Shown here in pieces: positions 17,853 to 26,828 of a DNA stretch of 64,000 bases (its first letter is position 1; every line of letters starts with the position of its first letter). The position numbers and the translations under genes are program-made. The DNA comes from Leptospiraceae bacterium (GTDB lineage: Bacteria; Spirochaetota; Leptospiria; Leptospirales; Leptospiraceae), in contig JACKPA010000020.1 in the NCBI GenBank assembly GCA_024233865.1, forward strand, positions 1-64,000, given 5' to 3'. The notes under the pieces are model-generated. The model searched no databases and had not been told where the DNA came from. It saw only the letters and a program-made list of their open reading frames with translations.

Positions 17853-18527
17853 TTATTTATACTGTAAACACAAACTTCTTAAACATTTCTTTAGTCGTTT
17901 CTGAGTTTTTTTATCAATGTTTCGAAAGGCTATATTTACGTTTTCTTCTTGTACGGCAACAATTCCTCCTTTGCATACAAACAATTCTCCTCCCAATTCA
18001 AAAGATAGAGATACCTCTTGGTTTTTAGGAATTTCACAATTTAACCAACTTACAAGCATTCCTCCGGAACTAATATTTTCGGTCATCCTATCTGCTTCAT
18101 TGATTTTCACAACAGTTTCAATGAGATAACGTTCTTCACGCCGAAAACCATGCCAATTTCTTTTGATATAAGGAAGGAAAATATCCCTTTGTAAAAAAAC
18201 CATGATAGCAAGCAAAAGAAGGGAAGTATGAATTAAGGAATAAACATTATAGGCATTTGGATATTTCGAAAAATAGATGGCATTATGGACTAAAAGCGAA
18301 ATGGGAATTATAAATAAATACCAACCCCATTTCTTGAGCATAAGAAGTCCTATCCCTGAAAATAAAGCCGTAAAAAGAAGGCTTATATCCGAGATATTAA
18401 TTCTTTTTAAAACTTTAATTGGCAGAAAGAAAGACTCTTCATATTTAAGAGAGATACTATAATAGTATGTAACAGGTAAAAAAAGTATTAATATTCCAAA
18501 TACAAATGGAACCCAATATTTACGCAT
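17853..18527 (-). CDS. PilZ domain membrane protein
   Basis: The protein has three or four membrane segments in its N-terminal half, then a cytoplasmic PilZ domain. The c-di-GMP binding signatures are present: RREER (RxxxR) followed 18 residues later by NISSGG (the D/N-x-S-x-x-G motif). The start is placed at the ATG at 18527, which has a perfect AGGAGG six bases upstream; the longer frame to 18581 overlaps the transporter gene and adds 18 residues. It lies 44 bp after the permease-ATPase gene, so c-di-GMP control related to that transporter is possible but is inference. Confidence 0.82.
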   Translation of the reverse strand: MRKYWVPFVFGILILFLPVTYYYSISLKYEESFFLPIKVLKRINISDISLLFTALFSGIGLLMLKKWGWYLFIIPISLLVHNAIYFSKYPNAYNVYSLIHTSLLLLAIMVFLQRDIFLPYIKRNWHGFRREERYLIETVVKINEADRMTENISSGGMLVSWLNCEIPKNQEVSLSFELGGELFVCKGGIVAVQEENVNIAFRNIDKKTQKRLKKCLRSLCLQYK

Positions 18528-18571
18528 TTTTTTCCTCCTTTCCACAAATGTGTTTGGGTTTGATATTTTTT

Positions 18572-19969
18572 CTATTTCCATAATTTTCCATGTTTTAATT
18601 CATAATATTGAATGTCTCTGTTTGCTAACTCTTCCGGATAGTGAGTAATGATAATGGACGGAATACCCCTATTGGCAAACAATTCAAAAAAAAGTTGCCA
18701 CAATTCATGCCTGGAGGTATGATCCAAATTGGTAAAAGGTTCATCCAAAATAATAAAATCTGGATTTAAAACAAGGGCTCTTGCAAGGGTTAATCTTTTT
18801 TTCATTCCGCCGCTCAATTGATCCGGAAAGTAGTTCACATATTTTTTCAAGCCACATTTATCAAGGAAGAAAATTCCTATATGGTCTAATTCAGGAGTTT
18901 TTTTCCATTTTCCAGGAAGTATGGTATTGGCAAAGCAGTCCATTGTTGGTATTAAAGTGTCTTCCTGAAAAATGATACATGGATTTTGTGATTTGGTTAT
19001 GCTTCCGCTGCTTGGTTTTAGTAAGCCGGTAATCAGCTTGGCTAAGGTAGTTTTTCCGCATCCAGAATCACCTGTAATTACTATGGTTTCAAAGCTTTTG
19101 ATTTCAAAATTTAGGTGGTCCAAAATATTTCGTTTTTTATAACGGAAACAAAGTTCTTCTATTTTAATGTGTGTGTTTTTTGGGGGGTGAAAGAATTCTT
19201 TTTTGTGAAAGTGAGTATTGTATGTTATGACGGAATTTTTTTTTGTTTTAGTATATTTTACGATAGTTTTAATACCAAAAGCAACTGTCCCAACTAAGAG
19301 TAGAAAGAGCAAGGAAGCAGAGTAAAAAGAAAGCATATTAAAAGTATAAAAATATTCGTTGATAATTCGCCCGATTCCGTTTTTTGCTCCAAACCATTCT
19401 CCGATAATAGAGCTTTTAAAGGCTAACACACTACCAAGAAGGAGAATGCTTTTTATATAAGGAATCAAAGACGGAAAAACTAAATACCTCAAAGTCAGCT
19501 TTTTATCATTGGCATAAATTTTAAACATATCCCACATTGTGTCTGGTATGGATTTCATGCCTTCTTGGACGTTAATTATTACAAGCGGTAAGGTTACCAA
19601 ATAAACAACGGCAACTGGTGACCAGCCTTCCGTTCCAAGAATTAGCATCAAAGGAATAATCCAAATAATAGGAGGTGCTCCTTGCAAAATAACAACGGGA
19701 AGAAAAAAAGACTTTTCGATACTTTTATAACTTCCTGTAATTATGCCAATGGCAAAACCGATCACAAAAGCGAGAATAAAACCGAATATTGTCCTGATTA
19801 TGGTTATTGATATGTGGTAATAAATTGATCTATCACTCAATTGAAGGATTAGCTCTTTTACAACCTTCCAAGGATATGGAACAACTGTTTCTGAAAATAC
19901 CAAAGAAAAGCTGACCCATATACAAAATAGAATTAAAAGTCCAATAGTTTGGTAAAATGCACTTTTCAC
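18572..19969 (-). CDS. ABC transporter permease-ATPase fusion (SsuBC/nitrate-taurine type)
   Basis: This 465-residue protein joins two parts that are usually separate. Residues 1-240 form a BPD-type permease with about six membrane segments and the EAA-like loop region. From about 265 there is an ABC ATPase with Walker A GDSGCGKTT, signature LSGGMKKRLTLARAL and Walker B FIILDEPFTNLD. The permease type is that of nitrate/sulfonate/taurine or thiamine-precursor importers. Its start overlaps the substrate-binding lipoprotein gene by 4 bp. The frame is intact across the junction, so this is a true fusion. Confidence 0.88.
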   Translation of the reverse strand: MKSAFYQTIGLLILFCIWVSFSLVFSETVVPYPWKVVKELILQLSDRSIYYHISITIIRTIFGFILAFVIGFAIGIITGSYKSIEKSFFLPVVILQGAPPIIWIIPLMLILGTEGWSPVAVVYLVTLPLVIINVQEGMKSIPDTMWDMFKIYANDKKLTLRYLVFPSLIPYIKSILLLGSVLAFKSSIIGEWFGAKNGIGRIINEYFYTFNMLSFYSASLLFLLLVGTVAFGIKTIVKYTKTKKNSVITYNTHFHKKEFFHPPKNTHIKIEELCFRYKKRNILDHLNFEIKSFETIVITGDSGCGKTTLAKLITGLLKPSSGSITKSQNPCIIFQEDTLIPTMDCFANTILPGKWKKTPELDHIGIFFLDKCGLKKYVNYFPDQLSGGMKKRLTLARALVLNPDFIILDEPFTNLDHTSRHELWQLFFELFANRGIPSIIITHYPEELANRDIQYYELKHGKLWK

Positions 19970-20874
19970 TTTGAGTTATAAAAAAAATCGTCTTGGGGAA
20001 TTTTTTTCATTCCTATAGCTTCCAGATATTTTATGGAGAGTTCTTTTTCGTTATTGGTTATTTCAAATAAAGTATGTTTTAATCCGTTTCCTACAACTTC
20101 TTTTTCCAATTGAAAGGTATTGGAGTATTTTTCAGAATAAATGGTAGTATCTTTGTTGATTTTTTGGATATGGTAGGATATGGTTTGGATAAATTTTAGA
20201 ATAAATTCAGGATTTTCTTTTGCAAATTTTTTTTTTGAAAAAATCGCTACTTGAGGAGTTCTCTTTTCCCCTTGGTATAATTCAGCCCATTTATCAGGAA
20301 AATAAAATACCGGAGTAGCTTGATTTGTGAAAAGCAACTTGGATACAAGTGGCTCTGGAATACAAATTCCGTCTGCTTTTTCAGCCAAAAGCATGGGAAC
20401 TGCTTGTTGGATAACTGCATAATCGATTTGAAGCTTATCTGCCAGGTTGCTTTTGGTCAAAATTGCTCTAAATTGCAAGTCAAGAGGACTACCAGCAAAA
20501 GGAACCAGGACTTTTTTCCCTATAAAATCATTCAAACTTTTGTAAGGTTTTTTAGAAACCAAAGAAGACACTCCCCAAACGGGTACTGCAACCATAACTA
20601 TATCCGAATTGGAATGATAATAAGAAACACCAAGCGTAAATCCTGTCATAATTAGGTCGATTTTGCCTTTTTCAAATTCTAACATGGTTAGGATGTGATC
20701 TTGGTAAAACGTTGTTTGTATGGATTTAGATCCAATTTGTGCTTTATCTGTTTCCATAATAGGAATGGAAGAAAGCGTTTTAGGGATATAAATTTTTACA
20801 TTATTTAATGTTTGATTTCCTTTCTCACAGCTTAAAAAGGAAAGTAATAGTACTAGCAGAATCAACTTTTTCAT
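19966..20874 (-). CDS. ABC transporter substrate-binding lipoprotein (SsuA/NMT1-like)
   Basis: The 302-residue protein has a lipoprotein signal (MKKLILLVLLLSFLSC, cysteine at residue 16) and an NMT1/SsuA-type periplasmic-binding fold: PIMETDKAQIG, FEKGKIDLIMTGFT and GKKVLVPFAGSPLDLQFR are visible blocks. It should deliver substrate to the permease-ATPase fusion encoded next, whose gene it overlaps by 4 bp. The ligand cannot be told from sequence; sulfonates, nitrate or pyrimidine precursors are all used by relatives. Confidence 0.83.
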   Translation of the reverse strand: MKKLILLVLLLSFLSCEKGNQTLNNVKIYIPKTLSSIPIMETDKAQIGSKSIQTTFYQDHILTMLEFEKGKIDLIMTGFTLGVSYYHSNSDIVMVAVPVWGVSSLVSKKPYKSLNDFIGKKVLVPFAGSPLDLQFRAILTKSNLADKLQIDYAVIQQAVPMLLAEKADGICIPEPLVSKLLFTNQATPVFYFPDKWAELYQGEKRTPQVAIFSKKKFAKENPEFILKFIQTISYHIQKINKDTTIYSEKYSNTFQLEKEVVGNGLKHTLFEITNNEKELSIKYLEAIGMKKIPQDDFFYNSK

Positions 20875-21000
20875 TTACGGGTTCCTTAGGTTTATCTTGC
20901 AAATCTTTTTGTATAGAGTCAATTCAAAAAAAATTTATAAAATTGGAACCCTCTATCAAAATCAAGGGTCAGATGACGCAAAGAATAAGGGAGAAAAAGA

Positions 21001-21453
21001 ATGAAAAACATTCAAAAAAATATATTTATCTTTGTATTAGTGGTTTTAACCGTAGCATTTACCGTTACTTGCGAAGACAAGTTCCACAAAATGTCGCCGG
21101 AAAAAAAGGCAGAAAAAATTGTAGAAAAGCTAAGCTCTAATTTAAACCTAGATGATGAGCAAAAGCAAAAGTTAAACCAAATCAAAGATGAAGTTGTAGC
21201 AAAAATGAAAGCAAACATGAAAAATAGAGGTAGCTTTTCTAAGGAATTTGCGGAAGATATTAAATCAGATACTTTAAACAAAGAAAAATTGCTTCAATTT
21301 TTAAAAGATAGAGCTGATAAAAGAAATTCTATGCATGAATTTATGGTAGATAAGTTTATCGAATTTCATGCAATTTTAAACCCTGAACAAAGAGAAAAAC
21401 TGGCAGAAAAAATAGAAAAATTTGGCAATCGCTTTAAGAAACACCAACATTAA
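21001..21453 (+). CDS. Spy/CpxP-like periplasmic lipoprotein
   Basis: This 150-residue protein begins with a hydrophobic signal and a likely lipobox ending at the cysteine in TVTC. The rest is charged and all-helical. Two LTxxQ-type motifs are present, LDDEQKQKLNQI near residue 50 and LNPEQREKLAEKI near 125, with a long helical stretch between them. This matches the Spy/CpxP chaperone or metal-sensing family. It has a GGGAG ribosome site and lies upstream of an ECF sigma factor gene, suggesting an envelope-stress or metal-stress unit. Confidence 0.75.
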   Translation: MKNIQKNIFIFVLVVLTVAFTVTCEDKFHKMSPEKKAEKIVEKLSSNLNLDDEQKQKLNQIKDEVVAKMKANMKNRGSFSKEFAEDIKSDTLNKEKLLQFLKDRADKRNSMHEFMVDKFIEFHAILNPEQREKLAEKIEKFGNRFKKHQH

Positions 21454-21459
21454 AAAAAA

Positions 21460-21488
21460 TGCTCCCTTTAGTGTAGCCGAAGGGAGCA
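21460..21488. terminator. Hairpin between spy-like and sigma genes
   Basis: TGCTCCCTT and AAGGGAGCA form a 9-bp perfect stem around an 11-base loop. On the minus strand it is followed by eight T residues and looks like an intrinsic terminator, yet no minus-strand gene lies upstream. On the plus strand it sits 12 bases before the sigma-factor ATG, where it could limit translation or transcription. The same CTCCCTTCGGCTAC core recurs in a hairpin at 47358-47382. Confidence 0.55.
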
Positions 21489-21500
21489 ACCGGAAACATA

Positions 21501-22004
21501 ATGGAAGAAAAAGAAATTACGAATTTAATCACATCTACCAAGAAAGTAGTGTTGTCCTGTATTGGAAAATATCTATATGAACGATTTTATGAAGCAATTG
21601 ATGATGTTGCACAGGAAACATATTTCAGAATTTATAAGGCTCTGAAAAAAAACCAATTTAACCACTCTGCAAAAATAACGACATGGGCTTACACCATTGC
21701 AAAGAATGAGACTTTTCGAATGAATGAAAAACTGCTTCGCGAAGAACGAAAAATTGTAAAACTAAAACCGCACATAAAAGAAAAATATTCCGAAAATCCA
21801 GAAGAAGAAGAGCTACAAGAAAACCTGAATAAATGGCTAAAAAAACTACCCCAAAAGTATAGAATTGTAATTATGGAGTACAGTGTAGGAAAGTCAGAAA
21901 AGGAAATTGCAGAATCTCTTTCTCTGAAACAAGGTACGGTAAAGTCTCGTTTATATCGAGGTAAAAAAATTTTGGAAGGGTTGCTAAAAGGAGTATCAAG
22001 ATGA
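21501..22004 (+). CDS. ECF-type RNA polymerase sigma factor
   Basis: The 167-residue protein has sigma region 2 (DDVAQETYFRIYKAL, then KITTWAYTIAKN) and region 4 (YRIVIMEYSVGKSEKEIAESL with the helix-turn-helix LKQGTVKSRLYRGKKIL). There is no region 3, as expected for the ECF group. Its stop overlaps the next start by 4 bp (ATGA). With a Spy-like lipoprotein before it and a small membrane protein after it, it probably directs an envelope-stress response. Confidence 0.88.
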   Translation: MEEKEITNLITSTKKVVLSCIGKYLYERFYEAIDDVAQETYFRIYKALKKNQFNHSAKITTWAYTIAKNETFRMNEKLLREERKIVKLKPHIKEKYSENPEEEELQENLNKWLKKLPQKYRIVIMEYSVGKSEKEIAESLSLKQGTVKSRLYRGKKILEGLLKGVSR

Positions 22005-22285
22005 AAGCACTGGAAAAACAAAAATTACAAAAAGAAGTCCAAAAAAGACTAAATGATCCCAACTGGGATAAAAAGATGAGTAAAGCCATTGTTCAAAAGT
22101 TGCACCCTTTGAGGAATAAACAATATATAATTTCTTTTGCGGCTGCCGCTTTGATTTTCATTTTTCTCAACATCTTTTATTTTGGAAACAACTCCAATTC
22201 TATGGATTCGATTACCATAGATGATATATACTCTGATATAATGGGAGATATGGTTGTTTATGAAGAGTTTATAGAGTCTTTTTGA
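22001..22285 (+). CDS. Small single-pass membrane protein, putative anti-sigma factor
   Basis: The 94-residue product has a charged N-terminal segment (about 1-45), one membrane segment (IISFAAAALIFIFLNIFYF, about 43-61) and an acidic exported tail. No family signature is visible. Its size, topology and 4-bp overlap with the sigma-factor gene suggest a minimal anti-sigma factor holding the sigma factor at the membrane. That role is inference from context. A zinc-binding HxxxCxxC motif is absent. Confidence 0.6.
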   Translation: MKALEKQKLQKEVQKRLNDPNWDKKMSKAIVQKLHPLRNKQYIISFAAAALIFIFLNIFYFGNNSNSMDSITIDDIYSDIMGDMVVYEEFIESF

Positions 22286-22417
22286 AATTCGCTAGAATCA
22301 GAGCTATTTTAAATTTTTGTTTACAATTTTTATAAACTCGTTAAACTAAACTCAATAAGAAATTTACTTTTTGAGGGTTAAAAGTCCTTGAATTTAAGCG
22401 AAATAAGGTTTCTATAA

Positions 22418-24874
22418 ATGACAAACAATAAACTTTTAAATCGAAAAATAATTAATTCTAAAGGTTATTCCCTCTCAATAGAAAAATTACCGGATGATTT
22501 TTGGAAGCCTGATGTTAATTTGGAATGGATTTTGACAAAACTCCAAAATTTAAAAGCAGAGAAAGTTTGCGGGGTCTTTGTATTTATAGCCTTAAGTATT
22601 TCGTCTAAAGATTTTGAAAAAAAACTAGATAACTTAAAATTACAATTCAGGGAGGAAGGAATTGAGGTTTTTATTGTTGATTCCAATCTGTTTTTAAAAA
22701 ATGATTTTGAATACATTCTTTTTTTGAATAAGCAGGTAAGAAGATATTTTCAAAAAAGCAATTGTAAAATACTATTTTCAAAAGACTTAGAAAGTGAGAT
22801 TGAATCAATATTAGTTACTCTTATCATGAACCATAAAGGTAAAATTGCTCCAGAGAATCTGATATATAAAATAAGAGGAAGGAATGGATTTCGACTCAGT
22901 GATAGAAGAGTTTACGAATTTAAGAAGTTTTTAGACCCAATGTATAAAATTCCAAAATTTAATTTAAAAAATACAAAATTGCCAGATACAAAAAGCAAAT
23001 TAAAAGTTATTGAATCAATTACGGGAGAATTATATGACTCTCAAGACAAAAGTTATAATAATAAAACTAATGGTTTTAAACCATCTCAATTAACAATTCG
23101 CGTGAAGTTACTTTCCATTGTTTCCGTCATTATTATGGTAAGCTTAAGTACAATGATAACTTTAGCTACTTTTTTATTTAAAAAAAATAGCGAAACTCTT
23201 ATTCAAGAATACAATTTAAGTTTAGCTAGACTTACCGGATTAAATGTTGAATCTGAGTTAAAAAACACAATGCAAAAGATGCAAACTTTATCCATCTTAT
23301 TGCGACAAAGTAAAAACAAAGCAAAACAAGAAAATAAATTTATAAATACTTTTTTTGATAAAAACCAAGATATATTGTACTATGCTATAGTAACAAAAGA
23401 TTCTTATAAAATCCAAAGGCATTTTTACAATTATTCTCTCATAAAAGAAAATAACCTAAAAAAAGAGAAAATAGATTCTATTTTTAAGAATAACATGACG
23501 GAAATTAAAAAAACTTTTTTAGGTGCTCCTGCCATAGTGAATGTGTCTCAAGGATTTGAATTACCAATTTTAAGTATAAGCATTCCAATGGAAGAGGATA
23601 AAGATTCTATTCTTCTGCTTTATATGGAATCTTCCGGACTTTTGAAATCTTTTCAAGCAACTAGACAAACTGACATCTTTCAACTTTTTATGCTTAACAG
23701 TGTAGGAGAAACTATAGCGCATACGAATTTAAAAGAAGCCATCGCCAAAACAAATCGTAGCGACATACCGATTGTAAAAAAAATGATTGAAAGCAAAGTG
23801 GACAATGGCTCACAGAAATATGTTTATTTGAGCAATGAATATTTAGGTTCTTACCAATTGTTACATTTTGGACAATTAGGTGTAATTTCAACCGTAGAAT
23901 CCAAGCATGTTTTTGAAGCAGTATACCAAATACAAAAACAAAACCTAATCATAGCCATAATTATTTTGACTGTTACATTTTTAGTAATTTTTTATTTTTC
24001 CAAAACACTTACGGTTCCAATTGTAAATCTACTCTCTGCAACCTTACAAGTGCAAAAAGGTAATTATCAAGTGAACATAATTCCAAGTTCTAGAGACGAA
24101 GTAGGTGTTTTGACACATTCGTTTATATCAATGGCTAGAGGTCTGGAAGAAAGAGAAAAAATAAAAGACACTTTTGGAAAATTTGTGAATAAGGAAATCG
24201 CAGAGAGAGCACTTCGGAGTGAATTAAAGCTAGGAGGTGAAAAAAAAGAATGTGCTATATTTTTTTCCGATTTAAGAAATTTTACAGGAATGTCCGAAAA
24301 GCTAAAACCAGAAGAAGTAGTGGAGTATTTAAATGAATATTTTACTGAGATGGTGGAGTGCATATATTTAACCAATGGTATTGTTGATAAGTTTATTGGT
24401 GATGCCATTATGGCTCACTGGGGAGCGCTTTACTCAGACGGTAAAGATACGGAAAACGCAATCAAAGCTGCCTTAATGATGCGTATGGCTTTAATAGATT
24501 TCAATAACAAATCCATAGGAACCAAAAGACCAATCTTTCGATTTGGATGTGGAATAAACACCGGACCAGTCATATCAGGTCAAATAGGTTCTAATAAAAA
24601 GCTAGAATATACCATTATTGGAGATGCCGTTAACTTGGCTTCTAGAATTGAATATTTAAATAAACAATTTAAAACAGATATTTTAATTTCAGAAGCTTCT
24701 TACGATATTGTTAAAGATATTTTTGCGGTTGAGAAAATGGAACCTATTTATGTTCGGGGAAAAGAAAAAGAACAAACGATATATGCAGTTCTTGGAATGA
24801 AGAGTGATCCCAATGCACCAGCTAACCTTGAGGAATTAAGAGAGCTTGTAGGTATACCGATTGCACAATCTTAG
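22418..24874 (+). CDS. Membrane class III adenylate/guanylate cyclase
   Basis: The protein has 818 residues. Residues 1-210 form an unassigned N-terminal soluble region. A membrane segment follows at about 229-253, an extracytoplasmic sensor region to about 505, a second membrane segment near 510-530 and a HAMP linker. The catalytic domain covers about 600-795: FFSDLRNFTG gives the first metal aspartate, KFIGDAIMAHWG the second, and the KLEYTIIGDAVNLASR block the base-recognising and transition-state residues. All key residues are present, so it should be active; ATP is the more likely substrate. The next gene overlaps its end. Confidence 0.9.
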   Translation: MTNNKLLNRKIINSKGYSLSIEKLPDDFWKPDVNLEWILTKLQNLKAEKVCGVFVFIALSISSKDFEKKLDNLKLQFREEGIEVFIVDSNLFLKNDFEYILFLNKQVRRYFQKSNCKILFSKDLESEIESILVTLIMNHKGKIAPENLIYKIRGRNGFRLSDRRVYEFKKFLDPMYKIPKFNLKNTKLPDTKSKLKVIESITGELYDSQDKSYNNKTNGFKPSQLTIRVKLLSIVSVIIMVSLSTMITLATFLFKKNSETLIQEYNLSLARLTGLNVESELKNTMQKMQTLSILLRQSKNKAKQENKFINTFFDKNQDILYYAIVTKDSYKIQRHFYNYSLIKENNLKKEKIDSIFKNNMTEIKKTFLGAPAIVNVSQGFELPILSISIPMEEDKDSILLLYMESSGLLKSFQATRQTDIFQLFMLNSVGETIAHTNLKEAIAKTNRSDIPIVKKMIESKVDNGSQKYVYLSNEYLGSYQLLHFGQLGVISTVESKHVFEAVYQIQKQNLIIAIIILTVTFLVIFYFSKTLTVPIVNLLSATLQVQKGNYQVNIIPSSRDEVGVLTHSFISMARGLEEREKIKDTFGKFVNKEIAERALRSELKLGGEKKECAIFFSDLRNFTGMSEKLKPEEVVEYLNEYFTEMVECIYLTNGIVDKFIGDAIMAHWGALYSDGKDTENAIKAALMMRMALIDFNNKSIGTKRPIFRFGCGINTGPVISGQIGSNKKLEYTIIGDAVNLASRIEYLNKQFKTDILISEASYDIVKDIFAVEKMEPIYVRGKEKEQTIYAVLGMKSDPNAPANLEELRELVGIPIAQS

Positions 24875-26822
24875 CATTTTTAAACCAACAAAAAATGATA
24901 TTGTTGTTACCATTATATGTTTTCTGATTTTGGTATATGCTTTTTATTTACTTTTCTATGTTGGTTCTAATCAAAATGGAAGAGGTAAAAAAGAAGTTGG
25001 AAAAATCACCTTTAAATACCGAATTGCACAACGGAAATATGTCTCTCGTATGATATGGGAAGATGTAGAGCAAAATACATCAGCCTATAATAATGATTCT
25101 ATAAGGACGGATTTTCTTTCGGAAGCAACCGTTACCTTGTTAGATGGAACTAAAATTGAGCTAGACCCTGATAGTATGTTTGTGCTAAATGTAAAAGATG
25201 AGAAAGTTAACATCAAAGTTGTAAAAGGTTCCGTCTTAGTTGATACAGAGAATAATAACAAGGAAAACTCGAACATACAAATTGAACAAGATGGGAGCAT
25301 AATCACTCCTAATAATGGAAAGTTTCGCATTACGCAATCTAAAAATAAAGTAGAAGTAGTTGCGCATCGTGGTCAAATTGATATCAGGAAAGGCGTTCAA
25401 AAGATAAAATTAAAAGAAGGCGAAGTTTCTTACATTGATTCAAAGGGATTCAAAAATTACAAAATGAATTATCTTCTTGTTTCTCCGGAAGATAATAAAA
25501 GGATTTTTACCGGCAACGAAAATGCGATGGTCCATTTTATATGGCAGGAAATAAAGGATACAACTCCGATTCAGTTTGAGATAGCAAAAGATAGAGATTT
25601 TAATGATACTGTGTTTTCCAAACAACTTCCCAACAATCAAATAGACGTAAATTTAACTGAAGGCGTTTTTTTTTGGAGAATAACAAGTACGCAATATGCT
25701 GAGTTACAAGAGAAAAGCCTTGTTCGTAAAATTCATGTTATTAAAAACCAGAAGATTGAAATAATTTCTCCGGAAAATGAAAACGAAATACAGGTTGTTT
25801 CCGGGAAAATACCAGTATATTTTGCTTGGAAAAAATTAGAAATATCAGCATCGTATACCATCACAGTAGCACAAGATATGGATTTTAAAAATATAGTTCA
25901 AAATGTAAAAATTTATAAAAATTTTATATCACTTGGTTTTGAAGAAGGAACCTATTATTGGAAGATTGTTGCTGAAGGAACAATACAAGGTGCACTCTCG
26001 ACAAGTAATGTGTATCGATTTAAAATTACAAAAAATAATTTAGTGAGTATACAGCTACTCTATCCGGAGCCTAGCGCAAAGGTATTTTATGCTAATATGG
26101 AAAGAACCGGATTGCTTTTTAACTGGAAATCCGATTTTGGGAATTTTGAAAATCAATTTATATTATCCAAAGACGCTTCTTTTAGAGATATTATAGAACA
26201 ATCCAAACAAAAAGAAAATTATGTTTCTTTCAAGAAAAAATTACCTAAGGGAGATTATTACTGGAAAGTTATATCAAAAGAGCTGACTCAAAATAAGAGC
26301 TATGAATCAGAGATTAGAATGTTTTCAGTCACCGAAACACCAGAACGACAAGAGCAGTCAGTTATAGAAAAAGAAGAGACCAAAATTGAAAAAGCTGGTT
26401 TATTGCCCAAAGAAGAAATTGCCAATACGGATACCCAAACAAGAACTATGGAAGGAAGCAATAAAGAAGAAGATTCGATAAAGTTAATTTTTCCAGAAAA
26501 TAAATCTATAGTGGATATGCAAAATATGAATTCCTTACCTTTTCGTTGGAAAGATACGAACGAAAATCACAAGTATATTTTGAAGTTGTACAAGAATACA
26601 GATAAGGATAGAGAATTGGTTTTTGAAAGGGAGGTTGAAAATGTGGAATATGATTTTAAAGAACTACAAGAATTAGATGAGGGAACTTTTTCTTACAGCG
26701 TAGAAACAATAGATAATCAAAGAAAAGAAATAGCATCTGCCAATTTCAAAATTATTTTAAGCAAAAAATTGGATATTCCAAAGGTTATCTACAAAATTCA
26801 AAAAAAATCTTCTCAGCCATAA
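24861..26822 (+). CDS. FecR domain protein with repeated beta-sandwich modules
   Basis: The 653-residue protein has one N-terminal membrane anchor (about 14-34), then a FecR domain at about 85-210 (VTLLDGTKIELDPDSMF, VKGSVLVD, GEVSYIDSKG). The rest is a chain of Fn3-like modules recognisable by repeated FxW...I/F-x-V-A-x-D and YYWKI/V turns. The start is a TTG that overlaps the cyclase gene by 14 bp. FecR domains in spirochaetes are usually extracytoplasmic and of unknown ligand. A joint function with the cyclase sensor region is possible but is inferred. Confidence 0.8.
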   Translation: MHNLSIFKPTKNDIVVTIICFLILVYAFYLLFYVGSNQNGRGKKEVGKITFKYRIAQRKYVSRMIWEDVEQNTSAYNNDSIRTDFLSEATVTLLDGTKIELDPDSMFVLNVKDEKVNIKVVKGSVLVDTENNNKENSNIQIEQDGSIITPNNGKFRITQSKNKVEVVAHRGQIDIRKGVQKIKLKEGEVSYIDSKGFKNYKMNYLLVSPEDNKRIFTGNENAMVHFIWQEIKDTTPIQFEIAKDRDFNDTVFSKQLPNNQIDVNLTEGVFFWRITSTQYAELQEKSLVRKIHVIKNQKIEIISPENENEIQVVSGKIPVYFAWKKLEISASYTITVAQDMDFKNIVQNVKIYKNFISLGFEEGTYYWKIVAEGTIQGALSTSNVYRFKITKNNLVSIQLLYPEPSAKVFYANMERTGLLFNWKSDFGNFENQFILSKDASFRDIIEQSKQKENYVSFKKKLPKGDYYWKVISKELTQNKSYESEIRMFSVTETPERQEQSVIEKEETKIEKAGLLPKEEIANTDTQTRTMEGSNKEEDSIKLIFPENKSIVDMQNMNSLPFRWKDTNENHKYILKLYKNTDKDRELVFEREVENVEYDFKELQELDEGTFSYSVETIDNQRKEIASANFKIILSKKLDIPKVIYKIQKKSSQP

Positions 26823-26828
26823 ATTCTC

